Below are positions 5,776 through 8,591 of a stretch of 8,591 nt of DNA, in pieces (position 1 is the first letter of the stretch; every line of letters starts with the position of its first letter). Source of the stretch: Candidatus Sodaliphilus limicaballi. GTDB taxonomy: Bacteria; Bacteroidota; Bacteroidia; Bacteroidales; Muribaculaceae. The position numbers and the translations under genes are program-made. The notes beneath the pieces were generated by a model, which saw only the letters and a program-made list of their open reading frames with translations, was not told the DNA's origin and did no database searches. Location of the stretch: assembly GCA_018065815.1 (NCBI GenBank), contig JAGHSP010000186.1, forward strand, positions 1-8,591, in the 5' to 3' direction.

Positions 5776-5879
5776 CGTAAAAATGCGCCAGCATTTTCGC
5801 TTTTCGTCTTTCGTAAAAATGCGCCAGCATTTTCGCTTTTCGTCTTTCGTAAAAATGCGTAGCATTTTCGTTTTTCGTT
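5773..5879. repeat. 36-bp tandem repeat, three copies, between DUF3467 gene and cysS
   Basis: Units start with TTTCGTAAAAATGCG at 5773, 5809 and 5845. Copies 1 (5773-5808) and 2 (5809-5844) are identical. Copy 3 has GCGTAGC instead of GCGCCAGC (one base shorter) and a C-to-T change near its end. Each unit contains a hairpin: AAAATGC and GCATTTT pair around a short loop (GCCA in copies 1 and 2), so three consecutive hairpins can form ahead of cysS. There are no spacers, so it is not a CRISPR array. No TAnnTTTG promoter for cysS is visible within or after the array. Confidence 0.9.
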
Positions 5880-5886
5880 AAAAAAT

Positions 5887-7359
5887 ATGGAACATCCTTT
5901 GTTTATATATAACACGCTCACTCGCCGCAAGGAGTTGTTCAAGCCCCTTAACGAGCCCAATGTGGGCATGTATGTGTGCGGTCCCACCGTCTATGGCGAC
6001 CCACACCTGGGACACGCGCGTCCCGCAATCACATTCGACGTGCTCTTCCGCTATCTCAAGCAACTGGGCTACAAGGTGCGCTACGTGCGCAACATCACCG
6101 ACGTGGGCCATCTGGAGCACGATGCCGACGAGGGCGAGGACAAGATTGCAAAGAAGGCTCGCCTCGAGCAACTCGAGCCCATGGAAGTGGCACAGTACTA
6201 CACCAACCGCTACCATGCTGCCATGGAGGCGCTCAATGTGCTGCCTCCCAGCATCGAGCCTCACGCCACCGGACACATCATCGAGCAGGAAGAACTCGTG
6301 AAAGAGATTCTTGCCAATGGCTTTGCCTATGAAAGCAACGGCAGCATCTACTTCGACCTCGAGAAATATAGCCAGAAGTACCGCTACGGAACCCTCTCGG
6401 GACGCAACCTTGAGGAGGTGAAGAACGCCAGCCGCGAACTCGACGGCGTGGGCGAGAAACGCAGCCAGGTGGACTTTGCGCTGTGGAAGAAGGCTCAACC
6501 CGAGCACATCATGCGCTGGCCCAGCCCCTGGGGCGACGGTTTCCCGGGATGGCACTGCGAGTGCACCGCCATGGGACGCAAGTACCTGGGCAAGAAGTTC
6601 GACATCCACGGCGGCGGCATGGACCTTGTGTTCCCCCACCACGAGTGCGAGATCGCACAGGCCGTTGCCAGCCAGGGTGAAGACATGGTGCGCTACTGGA
6701 TGCACAACAACATGATCACCATCAACGGCAAGAAGATGGGCAAGTCGCTGGGCAACTTCATCACCCTAGAGGAGTTCTTCACCGGCTCGCACAAACTGCT
6801 TGAACAGCCCTACGGCCCCATGACCGTGCGCTTCTTCATCCTCCAAGCCCACTACCGCGGCACAGTGGACTTCTCTAACGAAGCCCTGCTCGCTGCCGAG
6901 AAGGCCTACGAGCGCATGATGGACGGTTGGCACCGCCTCCTGGCACTCACTGCCGGAGCCGAGACCACCGTGCAGCTCGACAACTACCGCGAGAAGTGCG
7001 CCGAGGCGATGAACGACGACCTCAACACACCCACCGTGATCGCAACCCTCTTTGACGCTTGCCGCGCCATCAACCAGGCCAACGACGGCAACGGGACTAT
7101 CTCGCAGGCCGACATCGACGAGCTCAAGAGCGTGTTCCAGACCTATCTCTTCGACGTGCTGGGCGTGCGCGACAACGCAGCCGGAGGCAGCGTGAACATG
7201 GAGCCCTATCGCAAGGCCGTGGATCTGCTGCTCGAGGTGCGCCGCAACGCAAAGGCAGCCAAAGACTGGGCTACAAGCGACCTGATTCGCGACAAGCTCA
7301 ACGAAGCCGGATTCGACGTCAAGGATACCAAGGACGGATTTGAATGGAAGGTCCGCTGA
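5887..7359 (+). CDS. cysS: Cysteine--tRNA ligase
   Basis: This 490-residue class I aminoacyl-tRNA synthetase charges tRNA-Cys with cysteine in the cytoplasm, using ATP. The N-terminal Rossmann fold holds CGPTVYGDPHLGHAR, with zinc ligand C31 and the HIGH motif as HLGH (40-43). The other expected zinc ligands are C226 (in GWHCEC), H251 and E255 (in FPHHECE). The KMSKS loop reads KMGKS (283-287), with glycine in place of the first serine. The C-terminal helical region binds the tRNA anticodon stem. The length is close to the usual 460-500. The ATG at 5887 gives the expected N-terminus, and A-rich sequence precedes it. The reading frame overlaps the next gene by 16 bp. The promoter is not apparent; transcription may come from upstream or from inside the 36-bp repeats. 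Confidence 0.97.
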   Translation: MEHPLFIYNTLTRRKELFKPLNEPNVGMYVCGPTVYGDPHLGHARPAITFDVLFRYLKQLGYKVRYVRNITDVGHLEHDADEGEDKIAKKARLEQLEPMEVAQYYTNRYHAAMEALNVLPPSIEPHATGHIIEQEELVKEILANGFAYESNGSIYFDLEKYSQKYRYGTLSGRNLEEVKNASRELDGVGEKRSQVDFALWKKAQPEHIMRWPSPWGDGFPGWHCECTAMGRKYLGKKFDIHGGGMDLVFPHHECEIAQAVASQGEDMVRYWMHNNMITINGKKMGKSLGNFITLEEFFTGSHKLLEQPYGPMTVRFFILQAHYRGTVDFSNEALLAAEKAYERMMDGWHRLLALTAGAETTVQLDNYREKCAEAMNDDLNTPTVIATLFDACRAINQANDGNGTISQADIDELKSVFQTYLFDVLGVRDNAAGGSVNMEPYRKAVDLLLEVRRNAKAAKDWATSDLIRDKLNEAGFDVKDTKDGFEWKVR

Positions 7360-8285
7360 TCACGATCATAGTACCCATCTACAACGTGGCGGTCTATATA
7401 GACCGCTGCGTTGATAGCTTATTGCATCAAGACTACCGCAATCTGGAGATTATCCTTGTGGACGACGGTAGCACCGACGGCGGCAGCCTGGTGTGCGACA
7501 AGTGGGGCAAACGCGACCCGCGCGTCAAAGTCATCCACCAGGCCAACGGCGGATTGAGCGCCGCACGCAACGCCGCCCTCGACATCATGACGGGCGACTA
7601 CGTCACCATGCTCGACGGCGACGACTTTGTGTCCACCGCATTTGTTTCAACCTTACTCAATATCATCAACACCACCGGAGCAAGCATTGCCGCCGCCCAA
7701 TGGACACTCTTCACCGACGGCACTGAACCGCACATCGACACCACTCCGGGCAAACTCACCACGTTCACCTCGGCCCAAGCCATCAACGACGTGTTCTACC
7801 AGCACACGCTCACCAACTCGGCTTGCTGCAAGTTGTTCAAGTCGAGCCTTTTCCACGACGTGAGATTTCCCGTGGGTATGCTCTACGAGGACCTGGCCGT
7901 CATCTACGACCTGCTGCGTCAGGCACCCGCCGTGGTACACACCAGCCAGTCGCTCTACTACTACCGGCAACGCACATTCAGCATCACCGACGGCATCTAC
8001 AACCCCAAGCGCACCCACGTGCTCGACATCACCGAGCAACTTGAGCAGCGCATGGCAGCCGAGGCCCCGCAGCACCTCGCCGCAGTGCGCAGCCGCCGCT
8101 TGAGCGCTTGCTTCAACATCATGCTCCTGCACGGTGCAAGCGACGACGTGACAGCCCGCTGTTGGGCAGGCATCAAGGCCCTGCGCTGGCAATGCCTCGT
8201 CAACCCGCACGTGAGGGCAAAAAACAAAATAGGAATACTGCTGTCACTCCTAGGCAAGCAGGCTGTGCTGCTTTTCAAAAAATAA
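7344..8285 (+). CDS. Family 2 glycosyltransferase
   Basis: This 313-residue GT-A fold enzyme is predicted to transfer a sugar from a nucleotide-sugar donor to a surface or exopolysaccharide acceptor. The N-terminus ITIIVPIYNV and the DDGSTD motif (40-45) form the nucleotide-binding part. NGGLSAARN (68-76) and the metal-binding DGDD (91-94) follow. MLYEDL around residues 179-184 (E182, D183) supplies a likely catalytic acid/base region. There is no obvious transmembrane segment; the tail has a short hydrophobic LLSLLGKQAVLLF that could touch the membrane. The length suits EpsJ/WcaA-like enzymes. The ATG at 7344 lies inside the cysS end (16-bp overlap), so translation is probably coupled. No other polysaccharide genes are in the window, so donor and acceptor cannot be predicted. 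Confidence 0.92.
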   Translation: MEGPLITIIVPIYNVAVYIDRCVDSLLHQDYRNLEIILVDDGSTDGGSLVCDKWGKRDPRVKVIHQANGGLSAARNAALDIMTGDYVTMLDGDDFVSTAFVSTLLNIINTTGASIAAAQWTLFTDGTEPHIDTTPGKLTTFTSAQAINDVFYQHTLTNSACCKLFKSSLFHDVRFPVGMLYEDLAVIYDLLRQAPAVVHTSQSLYYYRQRTFSITDGIYNPKRTHVLDITEQLEQRMAAEAPQHLAAVRSRRLSACFNIMLLHGASDDVTARCWAGIKALRWQCLVNPHVRAKNKIGILLSLLGKQAVLLFKK

Positions 8286-8334
8286 CAATTACACCCTGGG
8301 CGGTAACTATTCACCAATGGAACTCCCCGCGCGG

Positions 8335-8352
8335 ATCTCACTGATCTCACTG
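8335..8352. repeat. 9-bp tandem repeat (ATCTCACTG) after the glycosyltransferase gene
   Basis: ATCTCACTG occurs twice head to tail (8335-8343 and 8344-8352) and leads into ATTTTTTC. It has the same period as the CTCTGTGTC repeat at 3909 and looks like another short intergenic repeat family. Confidence 0.6.
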
Positions 8353-8388
8353 ATTTTTTCATTTAAAATATATATAGGGTTTTTTTAA

Positions 8389-8403
8389 GACCTCGGGGAG
8401 GTC
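8389..8403. repeat. Small GC-rich hairpin
   Basis: GACCTC (8389-8394) and GAGGTC (8398-8403) pair perfectly around GGG. The T-run lies before, not after, the hairpin, so it is not a + strand terminator, and the opposite strand has no U-run either. Confidence 0.55.
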
Positions 8404-8417
8404 GTAACTTGGGTTAA

Positions 8418-8438
8418 CCGCTGGTCGCAGACCTGCGG
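8418..8438. repeat. 21-bp imperfect palindrome
   Basis: CCGC-T-GGTC (8418-8426), loop GCA, then GACC-T-GCGG (8430-8438): two 4-bp stems with a central T/T mismatch. It shares the GGTC/GACC and GCGG/CCGC blocks with the hairpins on either side. Confidence 0.55.
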
Positions 8439-8474
8439 ACTGCCGGTGGGGGGGGTGTGAAGTGTAATAAAATC

Positions 8475-8525
8475 GCGGTTGAAGACCGCAACCTCGAAAC
8501 GTGCAAGGTTGCGGTCTTCAACCGC
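8475..8525. repeat. Perfect 20-bp inverted repeat with nested palindromes
   Basis: The arm at 8475-8494 is the exact reverse complement of 8506-8525, with an 11-nt loop. Each arm also contains its own palindrome, GCGGT-TGAAG-ACCGC on the left and GCGGT-CTTCA-ACCGC on the right, so one long hairpin or two short ones can form. No T-run follows, so it looks more like a REP-type or mobile palindromic repeat than an intrinsic terminator. The surrounding 8286-8591 region has no supportable gene. Confidence 0.85.
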
Positions 8526-8591
8526 AGTATAGTGTATCGCGTTTACCCTGCCCTGCCTTCGCTTGCGCTCAGTTAGGACAGGGTTATGTGC

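Noticed and set aside
5773..5879. CRISPR array
   Set aside because: The 36-bp units are directly adjacent with no spacers and no cas genes are nearby, so this is a simple tandem repeat.
5410..5987. Reverse-strand frames with 12-residue repeats (such as AFLRKTKSENAG) over the 36-bp array
   Set aside because: The repeat length is a multiple of three, so all three reverse frames are open for that reason alone. They extend antisense into the DUF3467 gene or cysS and have no plausible start signals.
5878..6705. Reverse-strand frame of 275 codons opposite cysS
   Set aside because: It is a shadow of cysS codon bias, Leu/Val/His-rich, with no recognisable domain.
8475..8525. Intrinsic terminator of the cysS-glycosyltransferase operon
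   Set aside because: The stem is strong, but neither strand has a U-run after it, and it lies 190 bp beyond the stop codon.
8286..8591. tRNA or small RNA gene in the right-end hairpin cluster
   Set aside because: No cloverleaf, T-loop consensus or CCA-type end is visible, and no Bacteroidota promoter precedes the hairpins.

Overview
The window looks like chromosomal DNA of a Bacteroidota organism, most likely Bacteroidales. Four promoters match the phylum-specific -33 TTTG / -7 TAnnTTTG pattern, and all four continue as TTTGCA. Other pointers are a NigD-like lipoprotein, a DUF3467 protein, a short-LID adenylate kinase and an AAA_14/DUF4143 ATPase. I cannot name the genus from this sequence.

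Layout. (1) Positions 1-2221 are AT-rich (roughly 35-40% GC by eye). They hold the 3' part of a UvrD/PcrA-type helicase gene cut by the window edge, and a complete AAA_14/DUF4143 ATPase gene. This arm looks like accessory DNA. Between the two genes lie 33-bp-period direct repeats that overlap the ATPase promoter. (2) From about 2400 the sequence becomes GC-rich (roughly 55-60%) and housekeeping in character: hpt (purine salvage) and adk (adenylate kinase), each with its own promoter, with a strong intrinsic terminator after adk. (3) Positions 3680-3990 carry no gene but several short repeats and inverted repeats. (4) A lolD-like ABC ATPase gene whose promoter abuts its ATG (predicted leaderless mRNA) overlaps by 4 bp a NigD-like lipoprotein gene; a DUF3467 gene follows. 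(5) A 36-bp unit repeated three times separates the DUF3467 gene from cysS. cysS overlaps a family-2 glycosyltransferase gene by 16 bp. (6) The last 300 bases have no gene but are dense in hairpins and repeats, including a perfect 20-bp inverted repeat with nested palindromes.

How the genes work together. hpt and adk both feed purine nucleotide pools. The LolD-like ATPase and the lipoprotein form a translationally coupled pair at the cell envelope. cysS and the glycosyltransferase are coupled by overlap but functionally unrelated. All genes read on the + strand.

I found no clear new multi-gene system. The parts most worth a second look are the intergenic repeat families, the predicted leaderless lolD transcript and the composition boundary near 2222-2428.
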